Under the pieces are notes generated by a model. It was not told the DNA's origin, did not search any database, and saw only the letters and a program-made list of their open reading frames with translations. 64,000 bases of DNA from Xestospongia bergquistia. Its lineage: Eukaryota > Porifera > Demospongiae > Haplosclerida > Petrosiidae. The translations under genes were made by a program, and so were the position numbers. Position 1 is the first letter of the stretch, and every line of letters starts with the position of its first letter. Shown in pieces: positions 9,201 through 18,080 of the stretch. Where the stretch lies: NCBI GenBank assembly GCA_963965975.1, contig OZ014425.1:1002501-1066500 (forward strand), given 5' to 3'.

Positions 9201-11728
9201 AGGAAGTAGTAGAGGTCACTTTATGAGTAAAAAAGTCAAGACAAATGTTCCTCAATGCCTTCTATGTAGAGATAAAAATTTAAATACTCAAATTTTTGCT
9301 GATAATGCAATAGTCGGAGGAACAAGTGGTAAAGAGATAAAAATCAATATCCATGGTAATGAAAGACAACGTATAAGCAAGATCAGAATTTGGGCAGACA
9401 GGGATAGCCAAATAATGACAGGTGTAGAAGTGATAATGGGATATACTGACTACACAGCTTAAAAACCAATACGTTATTCCTGCAGACGTCTAAATGGAAT
9501 TAACAATGAACTCACATTTCAATATGGAGAACGTATTAAGGATCTTAAAATTTGGGGTGATAGCAATTGTAGAGATCCACATCCATCTAGAGTTGAATTA
9601 TGTACAAATCATGGATGAGAAATCGGACTAGGACTCAATGCACTTGCTTTTCTCTTGTTCAATTAAAGAACGCAATAATACATTAGGAGTAGCATCATTA
9701 TTAATAACTGATTTTAGTTTTAGTTTAATATAATTTACTTATTATGAATTGAATTAAACCTAATGATCAGTTGTTATTTTGTTTCTATTTTTATTGATTG
9801 TATAAACAGTCAAACAAGACCACTTAATTATAACAAAAATGATAAATATTAATTACTAATGATTATTAGGTTACAAACGTAAAGATATCAATGTAATAAT
9901 TATTACAATTAATTAGCAATAATTTAATTACCATATAACATCAATACCTATTACTAATTAAGATTAAAAAATATACTACATGAGTATGGGCAACAATTTT
10001 AAAGCTTCCAGATTGTTGAGATTGTCATTCAATGTATGCATCAAAATGACACATAATTTAGTTATCTCAATTTGAAATTCATAGCATGAACCTCACACTT
10101 AATTTTAGATAAATAATTTATCACTTTGACTACATCATGTGTATTAAACTATTAATATCAATTATTAATGTATCTCTGTTCTTTAAAATAACCAGTTCAA
10201 TGGACTCTCATATTGACAAAGGAATTTACATACATAGACAGGATGACAATGGCTAAACACATTCACCACAAAAATTATTGTAACAGTCTCTCTTTTGTTT
10301 GACAAATTAAATAATGAATTCTGACACAGTCTATACATGGACAATAGCCTCATCATTTCAGAAAGCCTCAACAGCAACAGCTGCCAATTTAAAAACTAGA
10401 ACTAAAGCTGTGTAATCATTGTCTCAATGAAAAACACTTTCTATCAATGAAGAACTTAAATACATCAACTAAAAATAGTCTTGCAGTATACATCTGCAAT
10501 TTAACAATAACTAAGCATTAGAGGACAAGTCTATGCCTTTGCAATGAATAGGTTCTCTTTGCCAAATGTTGTTTTATTGATAGCTAGTAACAATGCATAT
10601 AATAGTAACTGTTAGTCAAGTCCTGATCATTTTTAAAAGCAAATAAAGACAATTCATTCTTCAACTAAGTAAAAAGTGGCTCATTAAATTACCTTTTTGT
10701 TAAGTATCTAACTCAATCTTACTGATGACTGAGAACATCTGTCATCGGTAAGATCCAAATTAAATGAACAATTTTGTGAGGAGAAATAACATTTCTTAGT
10801 ATTGATTTTAATATGTTATTATGACACTGTATAAAAATTATTTACATTTTAGACATACAGTCTAGAAAGATTATTAAGACTATTAATTTCTCTATTTTAA
10901 CAATGTGGTATTAACGATGACATCACATGTAGACAGATTTTGGTGTGCTAGAGTCCCTTCAACAAAACTTTAGTAATTTTTAAAAGCTACCAATAGTCTA
11001 ATATATATAAAAACTTGTATTAACTAACCTGGTATGAATTGAGGTGGCTCTTTTGTTAAAAGATTTGGAGAATGTGGAGAAGGAGAATGAAGTAACTTTG
11101 GTTTTGGAGAAGGTGTAGCAGTGTCATCAGTCACATCTGATAGCTTTTCATTAAGTAGAAATATATCAGGAGTATTGTCATTATCGGATAACAATAAGTG
11201 AGATGAGGCAGGATTTGTGGATTTGCTGTACTCTTTATCAGCTGGTGGTGATGTCTGGCAATAATACCGGCAGGAAATGTTTGCTAATGTTAGTTCTATA
11301 TTATCTACAAGTTCATAGTAAGTATGTGGGCGTAGACAATGTTTACGACGATAAGTCTTATTCTGACTAGCAAGATCCATAATGAAATGTTCATCTTCTT
11401 CAATTAAGATACAACAGTGTTTACGAGAGAGACTACTTAATGGAAGAGCTAGTTGACATACATCTTTTTTACGACCAATGATAGTTTCACCTGTTAATAT
11501 TAAACATATATATAATATATTCATATATAGATTAAGCATAAAAGTCATGTGGCATTACAGTAATCAAAGTTAAGTAGTCTTAACAAGCTTAACAATTAAT
11601 TTACTGTTGTTATTAGCTTTAAGTTATTTTTATTTACCTGGATATATGTTATAATCTGTGTAAGATTGAGTATGATCGTCTGAAGAATAGTATATGCGTA
11701 ATACAGCTACATGTGAGCCTCCCGCCAT
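271..11728 (-). CDS. MDC1: MDC1-like mediator of DNA damage checkpoint (FHA + tandem BRCT)
   Basis: In animals MDC1 is a nuclear scaffold that binds gamma-H2AX through its tandem BRCT and recruits repair factors. Eight exons can be joined in phase (930 codons plus stop): 11638-11728, 11029-11490, 1512-2816, 1258-1457, 1149-1188, 637-1100, 430-590 and 271-340. An N-terminal FHA domain (about residues 8-112) has the IIGR and SLSRKH motifs. An acidic region with T-x-x-Y repeats follows, then a Lys/Arg/Ser-rich stretch, then BRCT1 from about residue 725 (FTGV...; TEWLAHC) and BRCT2 (ISCESD; LTGILKQ), and a basic tail ending KKRR. The FHA exon ends in phase 1 and the acidic exon opens in phase 1, which supports one gene across an 8.2-kb intron. 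The start is the first ATG before the FHA strand, in context AAAATGG. The C-terminal splice at 430/340 bypasses a stop just beyond the donor. Joining the two halves is inference; domain identity is strong. Confidence 0.85.
2170..2760 (-). repeat. Ten degenerate T-x-x-Y repeats encoded in MDC1 exon 3
   Basis: The acidic exon encodes about ten copies of a motif of the form T-[LIVT]-[PQAH]-[YH]: TVPY, TLPY, TIPY, TLPH, TIPY, TLPY, TTHY, TVQY, TIAY and TIAY. They are usually preceded by D-Q, D-K or E-P and followed by D, N or L. Spacing is irregular, about 13-50 residues. They sit where vertebrate MDC1 carries its TQxF cluster, which when phosphorylated recruits the RNF8 FHA domain. Confidence 0.75.
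3466..3473 (+). promoter_or_regulatory. TATA-type element upstream of jacalin-like gene 1
   Basis: TATAAAAA lies 137 bases before the ATG at 3603. The same string lies at nearly the same distance before the deleted copy (5842, 136 bases) and before gene 2 (7188, 118 bases). In the damaged copy the matching site near 8924 reads AATAAAAA. The conserved position across copies supports a core promoter role. Confidence 0.5.
3603..4418 (+). CDS. Secreted jacalin-like (beta-prism) protein, copy 1
   Basis: Single-exon, 271-residue protein. The start is ATG-TGG-CG, conserved in every copy, so an upstream in-frame extension is not used. Residues 1-22 form a signal peptide (MWRLTTILLVLMLGL...). A strongly acidic propeptide-like segment (about 25-105) precedes a basic, glycine-rich domain of about 165 residues with jacalin-fold spacing: N-x-I-V-G-G-x-G-G, R-I-S-R-I-R-V, GERIKQLKIWG, RVEFRTNRGR, and a C-terminal GGM...VDALAFLLFN. 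Four cysteines recur in gene 2. Jacalin-type domains usually bind carbohydrate, so an extracellular lectin role is inferred. It lies on the opposite strand inside MDC1 intron 2. The fold call rests on motif pattern only. Confidence 0.7.
   Translation: MWRLTTILLVLMLGLQLGTTAIIQQQEPNDPSNDVEEEQLQDWEGLEDTYKMEEENPSRYVENDMEESIEDISLQNKEEQEVEDEEEIGYEESRIDLSKNQANQNVTSSVLQCLLRRDHSISTRTYADNVIVGGKGGKRLTINTRGYKGNRISRIRVWAQKRSIRGIQVDYIGCTSFKPKRYMCGKKIGHSRTFHFGYGERIKQLKIWGNKGCGLRGRVNRVEFRTNRGRWYGNGRKVGHPYIPHIGSGILGGMILRCGGDVDALAFLLFN
4419..4831. other. 3' flank of jacalin-like gene 1; no gene seen
   Basis: Stop-rich sequence. The first 260 bases are almost identical to 6178-6440 downstream of the internally deleted copy, so it is probably a 3' UTR carried along in a duplication. 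A short TATG run sits near 4688-4703. Confidence 0.6.
4832..4921 (+). pseudogene. 3'-end relic of a jacalin-like copy
   Basis: An isolated 30-codon frame ending in TAA encodes the family C-terminus (HIGSGIPGGM...CGGAID...LF). Nothing upstream continues the domain, so this is the tail of a lost copy. Confidence 0.75.
4922..5924. other. MDC1 intron 2, no gene seen
   Basis: AT-rich sequence with stops in all frames. It has a C-run near 5446-5458 and no convincing splice-bounded exon. The TATAAAAA at 5842 belongs to the deleted jacalin-like copy downstream. Confidence 0.5.
5925..6440 (+). pseudogene. Internally deleted jacalin-like copy
   Basis: The 5' flank and first 36 codons (ATG 5978) match copy 1 (3545-3705) almost base for base. 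The 3' end from 6131 matches 4383-4680. About 670 bases of coding sequence between these points are missing and replaced by a short AT-rich stretch. The remaining frame stops at 6100 after 40 residues, leaving only signal peptide and acidic start. A secreted 40-residue peptide cannot be excluded. Confidence 0.85.
6441..7305. other. MDC1 intron 2 between jacalin-like copies
   Basis: Low-complexity AT-rich DNA without a supportable gene. It includes the TATA-type element at 7188-7195 and another TATAAAAGG at 7058-7066 upstream of the next copy. Confidence 0.5.
7306..8070 (+). CDS. Secreted jacalin-like (beta-prism) protein, copy 2
   Basis: Intact single-exon paralogue, 254 residues. It has a signal peptide (MWRSMIILLVLM...), an acidic segment to about residue 88, then the basic Gly-rich domain: ADNILIGGIGGR, KRIIKITMWA, GERITQLKVWG, RVYFKTNKGRR, GGM, VDALAFLLFN. 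It keeps the cysteine pattern of copy 1 (CNGY...YMCG, ...EQCARAG, ...FRCG). Differences from copy 1 are mainly in the acidic part. The paired acidic and basic halves may keep the protein soluble until cleaved, as in other acidic-propeptide proteins; that is inference. It is followed by a hairpin repeat array. Confidence 0.7.
   Translation: MWRSMIILLVLMMELQLEAVITTQKDQNESPNNMEKELEYWEGFEDTYSVEEDDVPHYIEEDIETEDEQDTMSQYVPQHDKEQSTKNVTMTVAHCLQRRDFGVNLRTYADNILIGGIGGRPMKINKGGKKGKRIIKITMWAKPRELRGVEIILASGCNGYGQRRYMCGTRTGYLRIFNFAYGERITQLKVWGNEQCARAGRVTRVYFKTNKGRRFSIGQAKGYPYIPHIGRGIPGGMLFRCGRAVDALAFLLFN
8092..8326. repeat. 35-bp tandem repeat, each unit a perfect hairpin
   Basis: Six to seven units at 35-base spacing (for example 8121, 8156, 8191). 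Each holds the inverted repeat GTACTAGTTC-AATAG-GAACTAGTAC with 10-bp arms and a 5-base loop, separated by AAATATCTTA. Some units have paired changes (GAACTAG to GAGCTAG). It lies 20 bases after the stop codon of jacalin-like copy 2, so it is probably within its 3' UTR. Confidence 0.9.
8327..9025. other. Spacer before the damaged jacalin-like copy
   Basis: AT-rich with no supportable gene. An open frame from ATG 8932 runs into the damaged copy, but its first 40 residues do not resemble the family and it probably reads promoter and 5' UTR sequence. Confidence 0.45.
9026..9665 (+). pseudogene. Frame-damaged jacalin-like copy
   Basis: ATG-TGG-CATTC at 9026 opens the usual signal peptide (MWHSTIILLVLMLG), but one base is missing near 9062, so the frame stops at once and the rest lies in another frame. 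In that frame the acidic segment and first half of the beta-prism domain (ADNAIVGGTSG, RISKIRIWA) are readable to a TAA at 9460. Further on, GERIKDLKIWG is readable, then a TGA near 9616, then ALAFLLFN to 9665. The GGM segment is lost. Multiple independent lesions mark it as dead, although the open 176-residue frame from 8932 might still be translated. Confidence 0.8.
9666..11028. other. Remainder of MDC1 intron 2
   Basis: No gene seen. AT-rich with short, unsupported frames. Confidence 0.5.
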
Positions 11729-11888
11729 TTTGATAATTAAAAACTGATGTGGGTGGATACGTTTTGGGGGCGTAGCTCAACTTGCAGACCTACAAGTACA
11801 AAATCTTCACAGCTTGTTATCACAGCAGTCACATCTATTGAGTGCTACATCTCAATTGTTGAGTGAATGGATGAATTGACGAGGGGAT

Positions 11889-12943
11889 ATGCATTGGAGT
11901 ATCAGATATTGCTTAGTATTAGTGATAGGATTTACCATTGGAATTTTCTTATGGACAGTTTATGTATTCTACTCAACTGAAATTACTGAATATGGATCAA
12001 TTGCAGCAGATGAATTTATGTCTAATAAACCAGTCATCAAAATGTCAACATATGCTACAAGTGAGAAACAAAGTTTTAAGATAAAGACACAATCTGTTTT
12101 TCACAAAAATAAAGTGTCTGGAAGTCAGGTATTGCTCTACATTGGTCTTGTAACATCAAATGAATATATCAACACTCGTGGTATTGCTATCAATAGGACA
12201 TGGGGACAGTTAGCTACTGCTCTAGAATATTATGTTGGTGAGGGAATAACCTCACATTCTTTGCCTTTAGTTAGCTTACCAGGTACAGATGATTCTTATC
12301 CACCTCAAAAGAAAGTCTTTCACATGTACAGATACATGTATGATCACTACATTGACCAATATGATTGGTTCATGAGAGCTGATGATGATCTCTATGTAAG
12401 AATTCCAGAACTGATGAAATTTCTTTCCAAACAAGATCCCAATAAAGAATTATATTTAGGATCTCCTGCACGTGGTAGACCAGAGGATAGAGAACGTCTA
12501 AAATTAGACAGTAAAGAGTTGTACTGTATGGGAGGAACTGGTGTGATATTGAGTCGAGCATTACTCACAAAACTCGGTCCTCATCTTCAAGACTGTTTAA
12601 AGAATGTTGTTGTCTCATGGAATGAAGATGTAGAGGTTGGTCGTTGTATTAGCCATAAACTTGGAATACAATGTAAGAAATCTCAAAAGTCTAATAAGGT
12701 ATACAATATATTTTTATATAATTAATATCTATAATTATCTGATAGTTATTACAGAGCAAGATGTTTTTTAATGACTACAGCAATGGTGGAAAACTTTTCA
12801 ACAAGGACGGCACCTTAAAAGATTTGGATGCTAAAACAAGGAAAGAGTTATCTCATATACTTACCTTTCATCCCTTGAAGTCTCAAGCAAAAATGTTCAG
12901 TATTCATAAGTACTTTATGGATCAAACCAGCATCCGATATTAG
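11889..12943 (+). CDS. Single-domain GT31 glycosyltransferase, chondroitin-synthase-like, copy 1
   Basis: Type II Golgi membrane protein of 332 residues from two exons (11889-12698, 12755-12943, phase 0). It has a short cytosolic N-terminus, a TM anchor (about 8-28) and a luminal stem. The catalytic domain resembles the N-terminal GT31 half of CHSY1: LYIGLVTS, RTWG, DDSYPPQKK, WFMRADDDLY with the metal-binding DDD, CMGGTGVILSR, EDVEVGRC. In CHSY proteins this half is tied to beta-1,3-glucuronosyl transfer in chondroitin synthesis. The second (GT7) half is absent; the protein ends where CHSY1 domain 1 ends (LTFHPLKSQ...). The substrate here is therefore open. It is divergent from MDC1, with 160 bases between the start codons. 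Confidence 0.85.
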
Positions 12944-12947
12944 AGTC

Positions 12948-13793
12948 TAATATCTATGATCAAACTAGCAATGTCTAACTAGCAATATCTATGATCTAAC
13001 TAGCAATGTCTACAATTATTATAATTAATATACAAAATAATTATATGAATCTGTCTTCAGAAGTGAATGGTTACAAATGTAAAATGACATATTTTCACTC
13101 AAAATAGCATTTTGTCATTTCAACTGTTGTCTTTGTTACCACAATCTCATCAATATGATGTAAGCCCAATATTGAGTTACTTACAAAGCTAAACTGATAT
13201 AACTCAGAATGTATAAAGTTAACTAGAAGCCAAAAAGTACTCTTTGTCCATCAACTACTCTTTTTAGAGATTCACCAACTGGAAACTTTATGTAATGGAT
13301 CAATAGTGTACTCACAATAGCATGACATATGTCATGTACTATTACACAAACACTTGATCTGGATATGCCAAATAGATGAGACAGTATAATACTACTTTGG
13401 ACTATGGTTTCCCCTCCCACTTAATTGTTATTATTAATTGCAAGTCCAGTTTAGTGTAAACGCGTTCCATAACCGTTCTAGGAACGATCGCATAACGGAA
13501 CGCAGAACCAGTCTGTAGTGTAAACGGAGTATAAGATGTATGCTAACCAAAATTTTTTATTTGTGCCCAGCTTATTGAAAGCATTATTTTCAAACTCCTT
13601 CCTCCTTCCTTAGCTATTAGAGTCTCTAATATCTATGATCTAACTAGCAATGTCTATTGTTACAATAATTATAATTAATATACAAAATAGTTACATAAAT
13701 CTGTCTTCAGAAGTGAATGGTTACAAATGTAAAATGACGTATTTTTTGTGCCCAACTTATTGAAAGCATTATTTTCAAACTCCTTCCTCCTCT
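12948..13793. repeat. Duplicated segments between the two GT31 genes
   Basis: 12948-13092 recurs at 13628-13745 (both carry CAGAAGTGAATGGTTACAAA), and 13561-13608 recurs at 13746-13793 (TGAAAGCATTATTTTCAAAC). The copies enclose a transposon relic. They are direct and diverged by a few per cent with one internal indel. Confidence 0.75.
13200..13540 (-). mobile_element. PIF/Harbinger-like transposase relic
   Basis: A minus-strand open stretch (13223-13420) encodes SHLFGISRSSVCVIVHDICH and then IKFPVGESLKRVVDG. This matches the HTH and linker region typical of Harbinger nucleases (LFGxSxSSV..IVxxxCxAI...FPxGE). No DDE region remains. The adjacent GC-richer segment 13450-13530 has GTGTAAACG at both ends and nested CGTTCC/GGAACG inverted motifs, resembling a terminal region. 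A Harbinger origin is inferred from motif memory only. Confidence 0.5.
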
Positions 13794-14272
13794 ATAGCCA
13801 TGAAATATAACGTATAATGATTAAATGATTATATACTGCCTAAAAACAAAGTGCTAAACATCTTGTACAACATCAACATTTCATACCAGATGAATACCAG
13901 ATGAATAAGCATGCACTAGCAGGTGTGCTAGATTAGCATAAACATTATGTTAAAAATCAGTAAACATTGTGTCAAATCTAACACTTGCTTGTTTACGTAA
14001 TTATAAAAACTTCGAATTCTTTTTTCGTGTGCGACGACTGTACTTGTACACAGACGTTAAAAGCAACTTTCACTACAAAAGAGAAGTTCACCTGTCAGAA
14101 AACAGATAAAAGTAAGCTCACTTGTCAGAAAACAGAGGTTTGGTATTGTAAATGTCCTGTCGTAAGAGTATATTGTGCATTGTCTTTACCGCACGTACAA
14201 ATCTTGTAGCTGTCAAATTGATACAAATTAATCACATACTGCTTGCCCCTTTAACATCGAGTAAATGGACTA
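13794..14272. other. 5' flank of GT31 copy 2
   Basis: No gene supported. An internal short repeat (CTTTTGTCAGAAAACAG-like, two copies near 14090-14135) is present. Confidence 0.4.
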
Positions 14273-15329
14273 ATGGAAATACATTGGAGTATCAGATATA
14301 GTCTAAATTTAGTGATAGGATTTGCCTTTGGATTTTCTGTGTGGACGATTTACATGGTCTACTCAACAGATAATACATTGACGACAATAGGCGACGGTGG
14401 TGTATCGCGGTTTACGCCAGAAGAACCCGTCGTCAAATTGTCGATATACACTACAAAAGGAAAATACAGCTACGAGAAACTAAAACAACCTGTTTTTCAC
14501 AAAAATAAAGTGTCTGGAAGTCAGGTATCACTCTACATTGGTCTTGTAACATCACATGAATATATCAACACTCGTGGTATTGCTATCAATAAGACATGGG
14601 GACAGTTAGCTACTGCTCTAGAATACTATATTGGTGAGGGACTAACCTCACATTCTTTGCCTATAGTTAGCTTACCAGGTACAGATGATTCTTATCCACC
14701 TCAAAAGAAAGTCTTTCACATGTACAGATACATGTATGATCACTACATTGACCAATATGATTGGTTCATGAGAGCTGATGATGATCTCTATGTAAGAATT
14801 CCAGAACTGATGAAATTTCTTTCCAAACAAGATCCCAATAAAGAATTATATTTAGGATCTCCAGCACGTGGTAAACCAGAGGATAGAGAACGTCTAAAAT
14901 TAGACAGTAAAGAGTTATACTGTATGGGAGGAACTGGTGTGATATTGAGTCGAGCATTACTCACAAAACTCGGTCCTCATCTTCAAGACTGCTTAAAGAA
15001 TGTTGTCGTCTCATGGAATGAAGATGTAGAGGTTGGTCGTTGTATTAGCCATAAACTTGGAATACAATGTAAACAAAATAAGGTATGTATATCAAAATAA
15101 ATTACCATGTATATTATTGGTGAGCATTTTTTACTTTCAGAATATGAAGTTTAGTAAGATGTTTTTTAATGACTACAGTAAAGGAAGCATATTCAATAAA
15201 GATGGCACCTTAAAAGATTTGGATGCGAAAACAAGAAAAAAGTTATCTCACATACTTACCTTTCATCCCTTGAAGTCTCAAACAAAAATGTTCAGCTTTC
15301 ATAAGTACTTTATGGATAAAGATAATTAG
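14273..15329 (+). CDS. Single-domain GT31 glycosyltransferase, chondroitin-synthase-like, copy 2
   Basis: Tandem paralogue of the gene at 11889, also 332 residues in two exons (14273-15082, 15141-15329) with the same splice site. The catalytic domain is nearly identical in both protein and DNA (DDSYPPQKK, RADDDLY, CMGGTGVILSR, EDVEVGRC). The stem (about residues 30-80) is clearly different, and its codons are richer in CG than the rest. The last exon has NMKFSKMFF where copy 1 has SKMFF. A recent tandem duplication with the catalytic part kept alike, by purifying selection or gene conversion, is inferred. Confidence 0.85.
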
Positions 15330-15511
15330 CAAAATAATGTATTTTCTTAGTTTGAAAATCTACAAAATTGCTTTAATTTTAAGATTATTGCCCATTCAAT
15401 TCGCTATATCCACTAAAGGTTAAAGATAATCAATAAGGGGTTAAAAATCAGTTTACGTTAATATCGCTGATTCAATTTTTCATTAATAAACAGGTACCTA
15501 CTCATCTAACT

Positions 15512-17967
15512 ATGTCTGTTCTACAAAGGACTAGTGCTGAGATTCTACAAAATTATCATATGAATGTTTCTCAGTTAAAGAAACTAACTCATTTAAACGT
15601 CTTTATTAACAAAACGCTTCAACAAGCTGAGCATGCAGTGAATGAAGCATCTAAAAGGAGAGAGCAAGGTTGACTAACTCACCTAGTAGTAGTATATATT
15701 TTATTTTTTTTAAGGCCAGGCTTCAAGTGATGTGGATGGAATGACATTTGTGATTAAAGACAATTTATGTACTGCCAATATTCCAACATCGTGTGCTTCG
15801 TTCTTTCTCTCAGGTAAAGATTCCAACTATAACAGTGGCTATTTGTCTAGCAGGTACTCCATTCTTTAATACTAATTGTTAATGTGTTAATATAATTATA
15901 ACAAAGTATGGACTTCTGCTGGACAAAATGACCACTGCTACAATTATTTTTTATAACAATTTTATGTGCACGACAAGTTATAATATTTTGTGTTATCAAT
16001 AGACTTTGTTCCTTCCTATAATGCTACTGTTGTACATCGGCTCTTGTCATCAGGAGCTGTACTGTTAGGAAAAACCAATATGGATGAATTTGGAATGGGG
16101 TATGTAATAATATTATAATAGATAATGTATGTGTTATTACTCATTAGAAGATGTTGTTATGTGTTGTTAATTGGTTTTGTGTTGTTAATTGGTTTTGTGT
16201 TGTTATTTGTTTGTTGTAGGTCATCTAATTTACATAGTTATTTTGGACCTGTTCATCATCCATTATCTTATACATCAGAGTCCGATCAGGATTGGTTGGT
16301 GTGTGGAGGAAGTTCTGGTGGTAGCGCTGTTGCTGTAGCTACTGGAATGTGTGATTTGTGAGGATAATGGATGAATGGAATCATAAATGGATGATGTATA
16401 TATGAATAAATAGATAGGTTGAATGCATGGATGGATAGATGGGTAATAAATGGATAAATAGATGGATTGATTGATGGATGAATGGGTTATAATTATGTTG
16501 GTATGACATTTCTTTAGTGCTCTAGGTTCTGATACAGGTGGTTCAGTTCGGCTCCCAGCTGCTTTCTGTGGTATTGTTGGTGTCAAACCGACATATGGAC
16601 GTGTATCACGATATGGATTGATACCGCTAGCTAGTTCAATGGATACTGTAGGCATATTAGCACCAACTATAACAACAGCTGCTACAGTATTAGGTATCAA
16701 TCGTATATGGTATTGGTATAGAACTGCACTATGTTTGGGTCTATTAAATTGGTATTCTCTATACTAAGCTTAAAATTATAATTAGAGTTTTAATAATTGT
16801 AGTTATTGTTAAAGTTTACAGTAAAATTTTATTTTTTTTGATAAAATACAAAAGTTTTTTAAAAATTTATTTTTTATTAGATCTTATAAGTGGTCCAGAC
16901 AACAAAGACTCTACTTCCATCAACACTCCATATCGTTCTTGTAATAAATTGGATCAACGAGATTGTAACCCAAAGGATGAGCTGACTACTGTCGTAGTGG
17001 GTGTCCCTAAGGTGAGAACTATTATATCATACATATTTTGATACAGGAAATCTTTTAGGAATGTCATATTCCTCAACTGTCATCAGAAAGTAGATTATTA
17101 TGGCTATCAATAGCAGACAAACTAACCTCATTAGGTGCGAAAGTACAGGATGTTACTCTCCCACATTTACAATATAGTGTGCCTTGTTACGACATTCTCT
17201 GTGCTACTGAAGTTGCATCAAATATGGCAAAGTATTCTGGGGCACTCTTTGGTAAGATCAAAAAGTATTAATACATTCACATAAGGTTGAGCATTTAATT
17301 TAATCTTAATATGTATCCTGTATATTTTGTTTAACTATAGGCTATTGCAGTAATGTAGGTGCCGCTGAGAGTGTTGATAAGTTATTTGGTATGAATAGAA
17401 GAGATGGTCTGGGAGATGTAGTTCAGCATAGAATAATAGCTGGGACTTATTTCTTGTCCTATCAGTAAGGACCATCATGAAGATAACACTTTATGTAGAT
17501 GCTTATAACACACTATACATTTTAGTGGCAGACATCATTATGACAAAGCTCTTCAAATACGTCGACTCATATATAACGATTTCAAGACCCTCTTCGATAA
17601 AGATGATAAAACATCTGTTGACATCATTCTCACTCCTGTATCTCTTGGTCCTGCCCCTTCTCATTATGTAATGGAGGAATTAGGACCAATAGCGTCATGT
17701 ATTTATGATACATTTACAGTACCTGTTAATTTAGTAGGTACGTAGTGCATTCTGTATATTATATCAGTGTTGTAACCTAAGTTTTATTTTCTTCATTGGA
17801 CAATTAAATTCTTCACTTTAGGTCTACCAGCTGTCACTATACCAATGGGCAAGTCTGAGCAGGGACTTCCACTTGGAGTACAATTAATTGCAAGATGGCT
17901 GGATGAAGCAACTATGATAAAAGTGGCCAGAGCTCTAGAACTAACTGTTGCATCTGATGTTAAATAA
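15512..17967 (+). CDS. QRSL1: Glutamyl-tRNA(Gln) amidotransferase subunit A, mitochondrial (GatA)
   Basis: GatA is the amidase subunit of mitochondrial GatCAB, which releases ammonia from glutamine and converts Glu-tRNA(Gln) to Gln-tRNA(Gln). At least eleven exons give about 480 residues. The amidase-signature Ser-cisSer-Lys triad is visible: catalytic Lys in [18 protein letters not shown] and [27 protein letters not shown] and a C-terminal LPAVTIPMG...GVQLI also fit GatA. Exon starts and ends include 15512-15668, 15715-15813, 16003-16099 and 16220-16357. The start at [11 protein letters not shown] gives no long presequence. It is convergent with the filamin gene, 113 bases between stops. Confidence 0.9.
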
Positions 17968-18080
17968 TTTTATATGTTCCTTTTTTTTAATAACAACAAT
18001 ATATTACAAGCACATAAATCATTAAAGAAAGATTTTGTCAAATTTTAAATGTGGAGATATCACTATGTAATTTGCATTAA

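Noticed and set aside
13985-14209. 74-codon cysteine-containing frame
   Set aside because: It has no plausible ATG at the start and includes a short internal repeat. It lies in the 5' flank of GT31 copy 2.
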